Below, piece by piece: positions 11,501 through 22,424 of a stretch of 64,000 nt of DNA. Below the pieces are notes generated by a model. The model saw only the letters and a list, made by a program, of their open reading frames with translations. It ran no database searches and was not told the origin of the DNA. Location of the stretch: the NCBI GenBank assembly GCA_031841125.1, contig CM063113.1:55483211-55547210 (forward strand), in the 5' to 3' direction. The DNA comes from Acanthococcus lagerstroemiae. Taxonomy: Eukaryota > Arthropoda > Insecta > Hemiptera > Eriococcidae. The translations under genes were made by a program, and so were the position numbers. How positions within the stretch are numbered: the stretch's first letter is position 1; each line of letters begins with the position of its first letter.

Positions 11501-14500
11501 AGCACGAGGAAATATTATTATTACCTATCTTCGGATAGGAAGGACCCAGACAGCTTGAAAATCAACTAATTATTGATTTTGTTAGAGAACTTCATTTTGG
11601 AACTTGGTTGGATGGGCAAACAAATATTGTCTGTTCCCACATTTGAAGAAGAACAGTTTTATTTTGCGTATATTCACATACTAGCGTGGAATGAAGGCGA
11701 CCTCAAAAGAAAAGAGTTGAAATGAAGGAAATAAATTCGTATTTTTCACAAACCCAACGTGTGCAGAATTTCGCAGAGAAAATCTGGTATCTGCCCACTG
11801 CCCAAGGCCAGCCGGATTAAATGTGATGCAATATTTCAAGTCAGTAACCATGGAAACCACTACCCCTCTCTCTGGACTTCGATAGTTCATTTACTGAAAT
11901 TTGCCCATTTCGAACCATCTTCCAATCCACTGCGTGGACAATGAAAAATAATTTTGATTTTTTATTTGAAATTTACTCGCATTTTTATTCTGCTAAGCCC
12001 GAGTTTTTCACCGAGGACCATAAAGGTTACTAATCATCTCAACTTACAAACTGTAGTTGAAAAGTAATTTCCTCCCCCCCCCCCCAAAAAAAAAAAAAAA
12101 AGTTATGCCCAAAGAATAGTTTTTCAGAACGGAAAACCGCATAGAAAATACATTATCCGACTAGAAGGTGGAGATACCTAAACTCAAATATCTCAGCTAT
12201 ATGGGAATCTGACATAAAATTGTCGGGATGAGTCTGCTGGTCTAAAGGCGCTAGTAATTTAAAATTCAAAATTTTAGGCTTCATCATTTTCGGAAGATTA
12301 TTCTGCAATTATATCTTGCTGTGCATTTTGAAGTAAGGGCCCTGAACAGGACTGAAAGCAAACTCTGTTCGGATATTTAAGATCAGCGACTCAGTAAACC
12401 TCTACTTTGATACTCTGTTCGATTTTTCAAATCTAGTTGATAGTATCCCCTCTCAAAAGTGACATTTTAATTTCGGATTTGAGGACTGAGATTGAAATCC
12501 ATCCAGCAATTTAATTCAATACTCGAAATCAACGGCCCAAGCATCTCCTAAACTCGATACTTGAATCTATTCTCCAAGTCAAGTGAATTTCATCCGAGGT
12601 ATTGCCTACTTCAAGGGATTTTGGAACTTGCATAAGGAAGTGCCAAAAATCTCATGGTGTCTCCAAAATCAGGTAACTTATTTCGATATCTTTCTAGAAA
12701 TTTCGAAGTTGAAGGTACGTCCAGCCTTCCAACCCTCGTAAAAGTATTTCCACATCTTGAACGCTATATTTTTCAAAACCAGAATGAACTAAAACGGCAT
12801 ACTTTATGCTCAAAGGTCACCCACCGAGTGTGGAAACCGCCGAAGCAGATTACCCGTTTAAGGTGATTCAAAAATCAGGAAAGATGGTGCCCGTGGTCCA
12901 AGCCTACGCCTACACGAAATACCTTGGTAAACTACTGGTCACCTTTGACAACAACGGCGACGTAATTTCGGCGGTGGGAAATCCCCAACTACTGGATTCG
13001 TCGGTACCGAAAGGTGGGTGCACAAAAATTTCATCTCATTTGTACTCGAAATGCCGTTAGTAGCTGAACGCAAAAGTGCTCCAAAAATTTTCAATTTAGT
13101 GATCTTAAAGGAGTCACAAGAAGCAGTTAAATATAAAACTTGCAATAATACGTAATCAGTAATTGACTCAGGCCACCTATTAACGATTTTACACAACATA
13201 CTTTTTAGATCCGAAAGTTAACGAGTTAATCGAGTCGTGGGCCGGACCACTTCGAGAACAGCTGGAAATCGTTAAAGGCTACACGAGAGTGTCTTTGAAG
13301 CGATCAAATTTTACAGCAGGCGAATTCGAATCAAATATCGGTAATTTGGTCACTGACGCCATTGTCGATTATGTGAGTCGGAAAATTCTTAATTTTTATT
13401 GTTTCACATCCAACCTCAATATAGTTGTTCGCTAAGGTCGCGGTGTGGCCAAGTGGTAAGGTGCCCGCTTCGCAATCCTCGCGCCCCACTAACATCAGAA
13501 AACTATAGTGATATTCGAATCCCCCCCTAACACCCTAGCAAACACAGCGACCACAATATCAATCGAGGTGGAAACATAGTGCGTCCTGTAACCCTGCCAG
13601 TTCGAAAGAGCACGGCATTATAATCACATGGCGTGTTACCACCATACCACCAGATCTGAAAGATTGAAACTGTCGCGTGCACGTTGTGGACAGCTCACTC
13701 AAAGTCGGGCAAACACGTCGCTGTACACTCTCCGGCACAGCTTACTCAGTGTTGTGAAGCACGTGGCTAGTAAGCGAAAGGCGGCTGCACACTCTTCGGC
13801 ACAGAGAAGAGAAACTCTAATGCAACAACACCGTAGAGAAAGCAACGGCAAACTACCTCGACTAACCTGCCCAGACGAGTCGCGCTTCAGAAATCGCGAC
13901 CACCAATATGCGGCAAAGAAGATGAAAGGCGATTTTAGTAACCAATCTAAGCATTCGAGTCGTCAGCAAATTATATGAATCTGTATTTGAAAAAGTAACA
14001 ACTCAACACTTCTGTCAACAGGCTGTAGAATACTCGAAGAACAAGAGTACAGAATCGTGGACCAGTGCGCCCATAGCTTTTACTAACTTCGGTTGCATAA
14101 GAGCTGATTTCGACAGGAAGACTAATGGAGGTAATTACAAATAATTTTTCTTTATACAACTCGCACATAATTTTGGGATTAATAAAAACTGGTTTATCAA
14201 CATGAACCACTGATGTATCAGACAAAATTGATGATGAAGAGTTAACCTGACTACTAACACAGTTATGGTGCTACATCCAACTCTGAACCGGTTTTCAGTT
14301 TTCGAATTCTCTAGTTTGTCTGCACACTGAAATCAAATCTACAATTCGTTTAATATAATTTCAGGTGCCCTCAAGGTCAGAGATCTATTGAGGATGATGC
14401 CATTTCAAAACGAAATAAATCGAGTTCTGTATCGCGGCTCAACTTTGAAAGCAGCGTTGGAAAGATGTGTAACTACGGACAATCCAAAATGGTTTCCACA

Positions 14501-16259
14501 TTTCATGTATTTTTCAGGTATATTGTACTCGTACATTACTTTTTCTCAATGCAAGGCCGTAGCAGTCGAGGCAAGGGGGTTGACTGCCCCCCGAGAGATT
14601 TGAATTCAAATAAAGCGAGACATGACTGGCAAAAATAAGTAAGAATTGCAGAGTATTCAGAAGAAATGTTAGTTAAAAGCATAAAGAAGAGGAGATAGTA
14701 CAGGTATAGGTTCATTATAGACGAGTAAGGTTTATATGAGGAGGAAAAAAGACAGGAACTTCTGGGGACTCAGCTGAAAAGAGGTGTCTGGAAACACGAG
14801 ATTGCAGCAAAAGATGAATAAAAGGGGAAAATGACACAGAAAAACGGAAAGAAATGAAATAATGGAGATTGCGTGACAAGGGAGAGAAAGAAGCATTTTT
14901 ACACGGGTGAAATTTGAAGTGCGAGTCGCAAACGAGATCTGTTATAGCATGAGCGATATATCGTTTCCTTCACGACTTGAACAACATTTTTTCCAAAGTA
15001 TTGCTAGGTTGCCAACTGGAAACATTGACCTATCACCGTTATTTCCTTCTCAGTGTAGTATATCTGCAAGAAAGTAATTATTACTTTCTTCCCTAGGAAA
15101 TAAAATGATTATTTTCCTACCTATAAACATCGAATCAAAACTAACATTCAGATACAGCTGCGAAACGTACGTTACTTTCCGAAGGTTAAAAATGATGAAA
15201 TAAGCTTTTTGTTACATTTCGAAAACTGGATATTACACGACAAGGGAGGGAAGGAAACGATTTTTGGAGCATGAAGTATGCAATATGGGCCACAGGCGAG
15301 CGATAACCTTTCTGCCTTCGTACTGGGTTCTCTTTTGTTTCTTTCCGATGGAAAACGAAAGCGATAATTCACCTGCTGTCTCTTCGTTCCAGGAATGAAA
15401 GTGGTTTACAACGTGACGAAACCGACTGGAAACAGAGTGGAATCTGTAACGGTGTTATGCAAAAACTGCTCGGTACCGCGGTATGAGCCATTAAAGCTCA
15501 ATGAAACGTACGCTGTTCTCGTAGGGAGCTTTCTCTTTTACGGAGGAGATAAGTATAAGATGCTCGCTGATGAACAAATCAACGTCACCAAAATCGGTGA
15601 GCAACCTTATGGAACCGATTTATCAATCTGAAGGCGAATTAATTACCGTTGTCAAGTCGCACCAAACTTCCAGCGCGCCTGTTTTCTGCCTCACAACTTT
15701 CAAAAGAAAGATTCGTCTGAAGGAGGAAAGAAATATGCAGGATTACCCCGGGAGGTTGGAAATCTGAATATAGGTTGTTTATCGATTGATATCCTGTAGT
15801 GTGATGCCTGCGCCTTATAAATGTCAAGCAAGGTTGCATAAAGTACTGGAATTTTGGTTCTGAATATTTTTCAGGAAGGTAGCGCTGTGTGGAGCCCCAA
15901 TATCCTCGCGAATTGTATTCGATCACTAATGATCGTATTTTCAGCAGTTTTAGTAAGCAAGCGTTGAGAGGTATCATTGTTTCGTTTTGAAATTATTCAC
16001 TATGGGCCATATCCAAATTGCAGGTGTAACAGATACGGATGCAGTGATAGCATTCATCGAAAAAAGGCGAATCATACATCCCAAGCTGGATGGCCGAATC
16101 AAAGTTGTCGCTATGGTGCAGCCATCATCACCACCCGTTTCGACAACCAGAATTATAATTTACTCTATATTTTTAGTTCTTTGTGGCATTATAGGGTTTT
16201 TTATAATTAAGTATACGAAATGGTGTACAAATACTGATAATTATACGCTTCTCAGGTGA
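5566..16259 (+). CDS. 5'-nucleotidase/apyrase family gene, copy A (9 exons, 611 aa)
   Basis: Exons: 5566-5928, 6018-6218, 10488-10695, 12816-13013, 13209-13372, 14022-14130, 14365-14517, 15393-15596, 16024-16259, all with GT-AG introns. An alternative in-frame ATG lies at 5575. The protein has a signal peptide (cleavage likely after ..RSITA, residue 24) and then the two-domain fold of secreted 5'-nucleotidases. Metal-ligand motifs are complete: D35/H37 in HNNDMHA, D93 in NAGDSFQGT, N125/H126 in GNHEFD, H225 in ALGHSGF, and H248/H250 in GGHSH. In the nucleotide-binding domain it keeps N400 and R405 (NFGCIR), SFLF and GGD, but the Arg that usually precedes the NxGNL motif is Phe363. The C-terminus is a 19-residue hydrophobic span (about 577-595) followed by a basic 16-residue tail, so it looks like a type I membrane protein and not a GPI-anchored one. 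Predicted to dephosphorylate extracellular nucleotides. The splice model is mine and untested. Confidence 0.88.
6219..7032. other. start of copy A intron 2
   Basis: Non-coding, containing a poly-C run near 6508-6521. I see no exon or element boundary here. The full intron is 6219-10487 (4269 bases) and is large because of the insertions listed separately. Confidence 0.5.
7033..7283. mobile_element. short retroposon-like insertion with 15-bp target-site duplication
   Basis: A GC-rich segment of about 220 bases (7049-7267) is flanked by the direct repeat AATTAAAGTTAGGTT (7033-7047 and 7268-7282). A 15-bp duplication of this kind is characteristic of LINE-mediated retroposition. The insert has a weak Pol III B-box-like string (GGTTTGATTGC near 7080) but no clear A box or poly-A tail. 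It may be a SINE or a retroposed non-coding RNA. I cannot identify its parent. Confidence 0.65.
7745..8300. mobile_element. fold-back DNA element with ~230-bp inverted arms
   Basis: The left arm (about 7750-7975) is repeated in inverted orientation at about 8055-8290. For example ACTCTTCATTCGCCTGCGAG at 7789-7808 pairs with CTCGCAGGCGAATGAAGAGT at 8218-8237, and CATGTCTGCTTCGCGGA pairs with TCCGCGAAGCAGACATG. The outer ends are degenerate GACT/AGTC tandem repeats. A roughly 80-base loop carries no coding potential. It belongs to the fold-back/long-TIR MITE class and sits inside intron 2 of copy A. No unambiguous target duplication was seen. Confidence 0.85.
8340..9640 (-). mobile_element. RTE-like LINE fragment
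   Basis: On the - strand the segment 9190-8876 encodes reverse-transcriptase motifs: QPAELAGFRKRLSTVDHFHTLNQ, then LHLIFIDFQKAFDTANHGYL, VLEKHGFG and a damaged continuation. Upstream (9640-9240) lies the preceding linker region with charged residues. Downstream (8561-8373) are remains of the C-terminal part (KIRMLRLVSYQF). Stops and frameshifts are frequent and the FADD block is lost. It is an old, dead insertion in intron 2 of copy A. Confidence 0.75.
9641..10487. other. end of copy A intron 2
   Basis: AT-rich non-coding sequence ending in the acceptor CTAATCAACAG before exon 3. Nothing else recognised. Confidence 0.5.
10960..11084. mobile_element. small MITE with GTGGCGT-type inverted ends
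   Basis: The left end AGTGGCGTGGTTA (from 10960) matches the reverse complement of the right end GTAACTACGCCACA (11071-11084). The interior is AT-rich and non-coding. The ends resemble those of the hAT-type MITE at 19489-19647. Located in intron 3 of copy A. Confidence 0.55.
11085..12815. other. rest of copy A intron 3
   Basis: AT-rich non-coding DNA with homopolymer tracts near 12072-12102 (poly-C then poly-A). I found no exon, RNA gene or transposon end. Short ORFs here lack domains. Confidence 0.5.
13435..13960 (+). mobile_element. tRNA-derived SINE, copy in intron 5 of copy A (B box lost)
   Basis: Begins with a tRNA-like head: A-box-like TGGCCAAGTGG at 13446-13456, then TGCCCGCTTCGCAATCC. 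It continues into a body shared with the copy at 28122-28520, including CCCTGCCAGTTCGAA, ACGTGGCTAGTAAGCGAA and GGCAAACTACCTCGACTAA. The stretch where the other copy has its B box (GGGTTCGAGTCCC) is replaced by unrelated sequence here. The tRNA part therefore cannot be a working tRNA gene and Pol III promotion is probably lost. Confidence 0.7.
14131..15392. other. copy A introns 6 and 7 around exon 7
   Basis: Apart from exon 7 (14365-14517), this is AT-rich non-coding DNA. Intron 7 (14518-15392) is purine-rich around 14690-14900. No element ends recognised. Confidence 0.45.
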
Positions 16260-16601
16260 TACTGTTTCTTCATAAAATATATCCGGTCGCTTTTTGTTCC
16301 TGAGTGGTATCTTGTCCATCTCGCATCTTCGTGACTCGAGTTTGATTCTCGGTAAGGCTCTGTAAACTTCGTACGGGCATGCTCATCCGCCATTTTGATC
16401 CTTACTTTTTCCGGTCCGTCGGAAATAGGACGAGGGCCAGCCAATAGACACATACGTGTCAAAATGATGGCTGAGCGCTTGTTCATCTTAAATCCGGGAG
16501 TCCTTTTCTGTCAGAAGCAACAGGTAAATAGCAGATTTACAGTTACGGTCATAGAATGTTCCACATGCATTTTTGCTGAACTCTCGACTGTAAGCATTCT
16601 A

Positions 16602-16607
16602 AATAAA
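16602..16607 (+). terminator. candidate polyadenylation signal for copy A
   Basis: AATAAA 343 bases after the copy A stop codon, the first canonical hexamer downstream. The cleavage site is not determined. Confidence 0.35.
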
Positions 16608-17765
16608 ATGCAGGACGCAACATGTCAGTAAGCTCGCATGAACTTACAAGATTCGGGATCATGTGGCTGGGTGATGTACGTATAACTAAAGAACAACCGT
16701 GCCATGAGAACCCTAGTTAGTTTCCTAATTACTTCAATGATAGACAAATTTCAGTTTTCTGCTGTAATGACGATGTAGAGAAGTGAAAATTCATTTCAAA
16801 GACTTTTTCACACGGAGGCGAGGTTGTCCTTAGATGAAGTTTACCTCAGAGTGACCCTCCTCTCCAAAATTTGCAATGGCTTTGATTCTCTGACTATTGC
16901 GAGATGAAGAGAATCAAGCTGTAACTTCCAATTCGTCGACTCTAAAATGGGCAAATGTAACTCCGACTTAGAAATTTTCTCGAAAATCGTAGCTTTGATT
17001 CTGATTCTGAGAACAGATTTACCAGAAAACTCGAGTTTTTCCAACTTTCATTCGTGTAATTATTCGACTCTCAGCTTTCAGCTCCGATAATCAGCACGGC
17101 CTGGCTGAGGGTGCAGATGCAAATGCAGCCGGGACCTTTTGACCTATTGTGGCCTTTTGGGACTTTTCTGTCACAACCCAAATCATCACTGAAAAAATGT
17201 TTGTAAGAAGTTGACTGGACCCCTTGCGTTTTGCATCCCACGAATTTATGTAATCGCCAGGCCGTACCTGCCGACAATATTTAGAATTTGGGTCCGACTT
17301 CTAAACTTTTGATATTTCTAATTCAACAACCGACTCCTTAATCCTTGTAATTCTGACTTTGAGTCGAGCTGTACTCTGACTCTCTGGCTTTATCTGCCTG
17401 ATTTCTTCACTTACATTTTCGAGATTTATAAGGCCTTTCAATTCCCTTAATATTTTCCAAGACTTGAATCAAGGCTCCAGGCTCCGTTTTCTCTCATGGC
17501 TGGTGGAAGTCTGTCTGCTTCTCTAACTGTTTGCCGGTCTGTCTATTTATCTACCTGGCTATCTATTTCACCGTGTGCCTTTCTATCTGGCCGACAGAGG
17601 ACTGCTGCTTCTCTGGCTGTCGAGTGAGATAATTAGCACTTTATTCGGCAGTATCTCAGTAAAACAGATCTGCCCAGGCAAGGAAGGCGAAGCCAGGTGT
17701 ACTGAGATATTCAATAGCAGTTGTTTGCGAACTGGAACCAGTAAATCGACTGTTGAGTTTTCAAA
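16608..17765. other. intergenic spacer downstream of copy A
   Basis: No coding exon or element boundary recognised. Contains short TCTGGCTGTCT-like repeats near 17515-17620. Confidence 0.45.
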
Positions 17766-17879
17766 TACAGTAAAACCTCATTAGGACAGAACGTATTCGG
17801 ACGAGACATTTTTTTTTCGTTTCAAGGGGTTTCCGTTATGGAGAGGTTCAAAAAAATATTAGTTATTTTAATATAATGC

Positions 17880-19146
17880 ACAGTATAAGTACAGTGTTTG
17901 ATAGGCTCTGCACGAACCTGGATTTCCAACAGGCCAGGAAACAAGCGGAGTTCAGAAGGAATCACTCCACAGTTGATCAGATTTTTATAATCGACCAAAT
18001 TACCGAAAAAACCTTAGAATACAACTTCAAAGTGTACTTCCGTTTTATAGACTTCGAGAAAGCGATCAATTCGATCAGTCACACGTCCTTATGGAAGGCA
18101 CTCCAGGAACAGGGGGTGGGCCAAAAGGTAATTAATATTCTAAAAAATACGTACGAAGATGCTACAGCTTACGTCAAGACTGATGTGAAAGGGGAAAACT
18201 TCACAATAAGCCGAGGAGTTAGGCAAGGCAACCCCTTGTCACCAAACTTATTCAACTGTGTATGAGAGAGCTCTATGAGAACATTAGATTGGGAGAAAAA
18301 GGGCCTAAAAATCGATGGCGTATACTTAAACAACCTAAGAGATTCGCGGATGACGTGTTATTGATCTTTGAAGACCTGAAAGAATTGGCAGAATGTGCCG
18401 AAGAATTCATTCAGGTGTGTAGACAAGCCGGGTTAAAAAATCTTATCGAATGGGAGGAAAGAACCGGTGTTGATCGCAGGAGAGGAAACCGAATGAGCGA
18501 GAGAAAAAGAGAATTGTCATACACAATAAGAAGTGGCTGGAATAACTACTGGGATTTGAAGGATATCTTCAAAGAGAGACTGCATATCCGGACCAAAACA
18601 GCAGTATGGAGAATCTGCATTCTATCCTCTTTGATCTACGGAGCCCAGACGTGGGCCCTTACAAAAGCAAATGTAGAATGACTAAGGGTGCCCCAAAGGG
18701 CGATGAAAAGAAGTATGCTCAACATCAGACTTGCAGACAAAATGCGCAAAATACAAAAACTAGGGCAAACACAATAGGAATGTAGGACATCGGTTATTTT
18801 GTAAAGAAAAGCAAGTGAAAATACGCGGGGCACATTTGGCGACAGGGGGATGAAAGATGGGAAATACGAGGGGAGGGATGGATCCCGTATGATAGGAAAG
18901 GAGAGGGGGAGACCCCTCATTCGGTGGAATGACGAAATTACCAAAATTTTGCGCCACTAGTGAAGAAGACATACCGCTGACCGGGGAAAATGGAGGGGGA
19001 AGGGGGAGGCATTTGCCCTAAAATGGGCAGTGTGCACAGCAGGGGAAGAGATGGAGGGAAGTGGCCCCAGTTAGTTGGGACGCACAAAATACCTTTTGTA
19101 AAGAGAATTGTTAGCACACCTATATGCTGAAATGAATAAATAAATA
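17880..19146 (+). mobile_element. RTE-like LINE nested in the pogo element
   Basis: Encodes reverse transcriptase motifs in order: QAEFRRNHSTVDQIFIIDQI, FRFIDFEKAINSISH, VKGENFTISRGVRQGNPLSP, a frameshift at 18262, RFADDVLLIFEDLKEL (catalytic FADD), SGWNNYWDLKDIFKERLHI, and SLIYGAQTWALTKANVE. The 3' end terminates in an AAAT-type repeat (GAATAAATAAATAAG, to about 19146), typical of RTE tails. TATAAGTACA on both sides (17883-17892 and 19151-19160) may be the target-site duplication. The frameshift and a stop at 18679 make it non-functional. Confidence 0.8.
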
Positions 19147-19488
19147 AGTACACTATAAGTACATCACGTACAAAGTACAGCTTGAAAGTAATCTCTTCAG
19201 TTCCGTAGCCAGAGGGGTGCTAAGGGGCGCTGAGCACTCACTAGCGCTTGCCGAAGCTCCCCCCTGGGAAAATTTTGTGAATAAAAATAACGAATTTCTA
19301 TATTTTTCTCGCTAGTTTTGTTCAAAACTTTTCTTTTTCCAGTACATTTTAATGTTTATAACCTTGGCAACACTGATTTTGCTTTGAAAGATAGATGAAA
19401 CGTGCGTTTGTCGTTCTTTATATTCACAAGCACAGGGGTTGGCTCGCGATCCAGTTCGAATTGAATATCGATGGCTAAACGCCTGAAT

Positions 19489-19647
19489 CAGTGGCGTAGC
19501 CAGACTGGGTATGAAGGGGAGGGGGGTAGTTTCGTTTCACTTTTACAACATTGCAGGTGTAATACTTACTATTACCAGAATAAATTTTAATTTTTTCACA
19601 TTGTCGGCCGATGCCAAAGGGGGTGTCCCCCAGTAGCTATGCCCCTG
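19489..19647. mobile_element. hAT-like MITE with perfect 8-bp target duplication
   Basis: A 159-bp element with ends CAGTGGCGTAGCC and its partner GTAGCTATGCCCCTG. It is bordered by an exact 8-bp direct repeat GCCTGAAT at 19481-19488 and 19648-19655. An 8-bp duplication with CAGTGGCG-type ends is the hallmark of hAT elements. The interior is non-coding. Confidence 0.85.
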
Positions 19648-19808
19648 GCCTGAATGGCTGTTTGTGAGCTGACCTTGATAAGTCTACAGAAATAGAATTT
19701 TTTTACTTCCACTTCCACAAAAGATCAAAAATTTGATCGTTGTAAAAGATTTAATCTTTTTTTCACTGGATATATTCAATTTTTTTCAATGGGTTGTTTG
19801 GTTTATAT

Positions 19809-20067
19809 CAGTGACGTAGCCAGGATCTTCCCAAGGAGGGAAGGGAGCTAAGTAAAATTTTCAAGGGAGAAAAAGTCGAAAGTCGAGGTATTTTTTAAAA
19901 ATCGCCGATATTAGAAGACTATTTTATGAAAATGATGGTAAAATTACTGCTCGAGCGAAATTTTTTCGAAAAAACGTGTTTTAAAGGCGAAACATTGCTC
20001 GTTTTTGCATATTTTACATTAAATTCCAGGTGCCTTGGGGGGCATCGCCTCCCTGGCTTCACCACTG
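19809..20067. mobile_element. GTAGCCAG-type MITE, second subfamily
   Basis: Left end CAGTGACGTAGCCAGG, right end CTGGCTTCACCACTG. The interior includes AAAACGTGTTTTAAAGGCGA and TTGCTCGTTTTTGCATATTT. It is the same element as the one at 39009-39270, but no clear 8-bp duplication is visible at this copy. Confidence 0.7.
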
Positions 20068-20159
20068 CTTCGTAGAAATTTTCACATTATATACTGTATG
20101 TATCCTTAAGCCCCTCCTGGTAAACAGTCAGCACCCCCTATCGCAAATGGCTGGCTACG

Positions 20160-20690
20160 GGTCTGAATCTCTTAATGATTTTTGAATACTGTTCTGTATC
20201 TTGTTTCGGGTAATGGATTCCTCAGCGACCACAAAATTCTGTAAAAACTCTGAGTAGTTGCGTTCAGCTGCAAACTGCTGTTTATTTTCACGGCTTCATT
20301 GACTTCCACTTCTTCCTCACTCTCTACGTCCTCCTGATTAGTAAGCAGTGCACACGCCGCTGTTATTTCTTCCTTGGTAGCCAGCAATCATCAAAGGAAA
20401 CAATGTCTTGTCCAATGTCCAACTTCTGACAAGTGGGCGTGATGTCATTTCGGAGATCTGTTTCAGTCAGAGTGGTCTGGGATTCACTTTCCATGATTTC
20501 GAAACCAGCTTTAGCAACACATCCTTTAACCGTCTCAGGTTTAATTTTCCGTAAAGCTTGGGCAATCCAGTTCCCAGCAAGCAGCACATGCAGTGCTGCA
20601 ATCCTGTATCTGGTGAGGCTGAAGAGATTAAAACGTTTACGTCTTCCAGGTACAGAGGTTTCCGTCTTAAACATGGAAAAACTATCGGGT
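20160..20690 (-). pseudogene. pogo/Tigger transposase C-terminal remnant
   Basis: On the - strand it reads GNWIAQALRKIKPETVKGCVAKAGFE (about 20575-20500), the common block near the C-terminus of pogo/Tigger transposases. An acidic tail follows, including NQEDVESEEEVEVNEAV, and then RILWSLRNPLPETRY. The DNA-binding and DDE regions are missing, and the fragment begins about 100 bases inside the right terminal repeat, so the element was internally deleted. Frameshifts are present. Confidence 0.7.
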
Positions 20691-20760
20691 CTGCCAATTT
20701 TTCCCCGATAGATGAGGTTTCCGTTTTGCAGAAGGTCCGTTCTAGTGAGGTCTTACTGTA

Positions 20761-22269
20761 TACCTGTTTCAACATTTCTGTACGTAAAAAATTTCGGCAC
20801 ACGCCTGGGACCCAACTCAAACAATAATGCGACGTGGCTGGACTGTGGATACTGCATACATATCAGATTCAAAAAGGTCGCTCCGCCAGTTTTGTGATAT
20901 TATTTGATTTCAAATGAGACTCAGAATAGGAGAAACTGAACTGTTTGATATTAAATTATTAGAGTTTTAAAGGTCGGTAAATTTGTTTTTATTTCCAACC
21001 CAGTCTTTAATCAACAATTGTAAAATCTGAAAGTCATGAAGAGGAGGGCGTAAACAGCTCAGGTCAAAAAAAAAAACCATGATACAGAAATCTAATAGGC
21101 TGCTGAATTAGTTTCCTATGTTTTAGCAGATATGAAAATTACGAAGAAAACTTCGCTACTTCGAATGGTAAGGAGAGGACAGGGGTCAAAATTTAACTGG
21201 TCGAAAATAAAAGTATTTTCATTACTGTGATTCGAAAACTGCTGATTGCTTTCGACACTATTTTTGCAACTCCGTGCATCATCGTATTTAGCGCTTTATA
21301 TTTAGCTAACACAGCAAACTGACCGCCTGGCACGGAAAGAACGAATGCTTATACGTAGTTTGCAATTTCGACTTGTTTATCGGTTTAACGTTCTTGAAAT
21401 TTCGCGAAGGTATCTTTGCATTCTCAAGTTGTCGTAATCACTGACTGTTTTCCATATCACGTCCTAAGTAACTAGAAAAATGTAACGTGAGCATGTATAC
21501 ACGCTAGCCTACTTTTATACACGTTTCTCACTGATAGTCTGCCAATGCATCCCATGACGATGGTGATAGAAATACTAAATTATTCTCTAGCATTTGAATG
21601 CTGTGAACCTGGCATACAGATTGTCAGTAACTGCTTCAGCTTTAGTACTATAGGTATAGGTACTGCTTCATTCTCTATCTCTTCCTGATAAATAGACGAG
21701 ATTTGAAATGCTCGTAAAAATTAGTCCGGAACATTATGTCCTATATAATCGTGAACGTTTTCAGTCCGAAAGAAAACCGAACATGAGTTCGAGGTTTTCA
21801 AGAAACCTATTAGACAATGCAATGTTTTTTAATCTTTCTCGATCTCCATTCCTCCACATGGTGCTCCGACGATCTTCGATTTGTGCTCTGTAAATACGTA
21901 CACTGTTTTTCAGACGTAAGAAGAAGAAAATCACCTAGGAAGTTGGATCTGAGAAGTTTATTTTATCGAGGGAATTATTCCGAGCCGCAGCCGACAAAGT
22001 CTAAATCATCGTTATAATCACAAAAACGTGGGAGACAATGTACTCCAAGGAGAAATATGTAAAAATTGACGTCTCAACTCTCAAGTAAACTGAGAATGTA
22101 CGACGAACCTTCTAGCTTTCATTCAGCAATATTACGCAGACTGTCACGTGTCCATGCCGCAGCCATTAAGTGTGCATGCTTCTGTTTCCTCATATGCGTA
22201 ATAGCACGATGGCAACTTGACTTTCGGGAAATCTGTCGACAAGTATCAGCTACACGGCAATTCCGCACT
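20761..22269. other. spacer and distal 5' flank of copy B
   Basis: AT-rich. No gene seen from 20761 to about 21900. From about 21910 (GTAAGAAGAAGAAAATC) the sequence is similar to the 5' flank of copy C from about 34820, marking the left part of the B/C duplicated unit. Confidence 0.5.
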
Positions 22270-22424
22270 CATCGGAGATTAATTTCAATGTCCTATCGAA
22301 ATCGTCGATAAAACTGCTCCTGCATGAGTTCGACGACGGTATTGCCTAGTCACCTTCATTTTGTTTTCGAGTTAATTCGCAATTCGACGACTCAGAGACG
22401 GTCTTGTACATTTTTTAACTGAAG
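22270..22424 (+). promoter_or_regulatory. conserved 5' flank/5' UTR of copy B
   Basis: This block is highly similar to 35181-35333 before copy C, including ATTAATTTC, CGATAAAACT and TTAATTCGCAATTCGACG, and the sequence CTAACTGAAG/TTAACTGAAG directly before ATG. GATAAAACT (about 22308) is a weak TATA candidate. The transcription start cannot be fixed from sequence. Confidence 0.35.

Larger units (their letters stand above)
17768..20758 (-). mobile_element. pogo/Tigger-type DNA transposon, decayed, with nested insertions
   Basis: The left end CAGTAAAACCTCATTAGGAC (17768) and the reverse complement of the right end CAGTAAGACCTCACTAGAAC (ending 20758) form terminal inverted repeats. Each is flanked by TA, as expected for the Tc1/mariner superfamily (TA at 17766-17767 and 20759-20760). 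The transposase is on - and only a C-terminal piece survives near the right end. The interior is filled by an RTE-like LINE (about 17880-19146) and two GTAGCCAG-type MITEs. Confidence 0.75.

Noticed and set aside
20433..20827. Frames on + over the pogo remnant
   Set aside because: The - strand carries the recognisable transposase block; the + frames have no domain.
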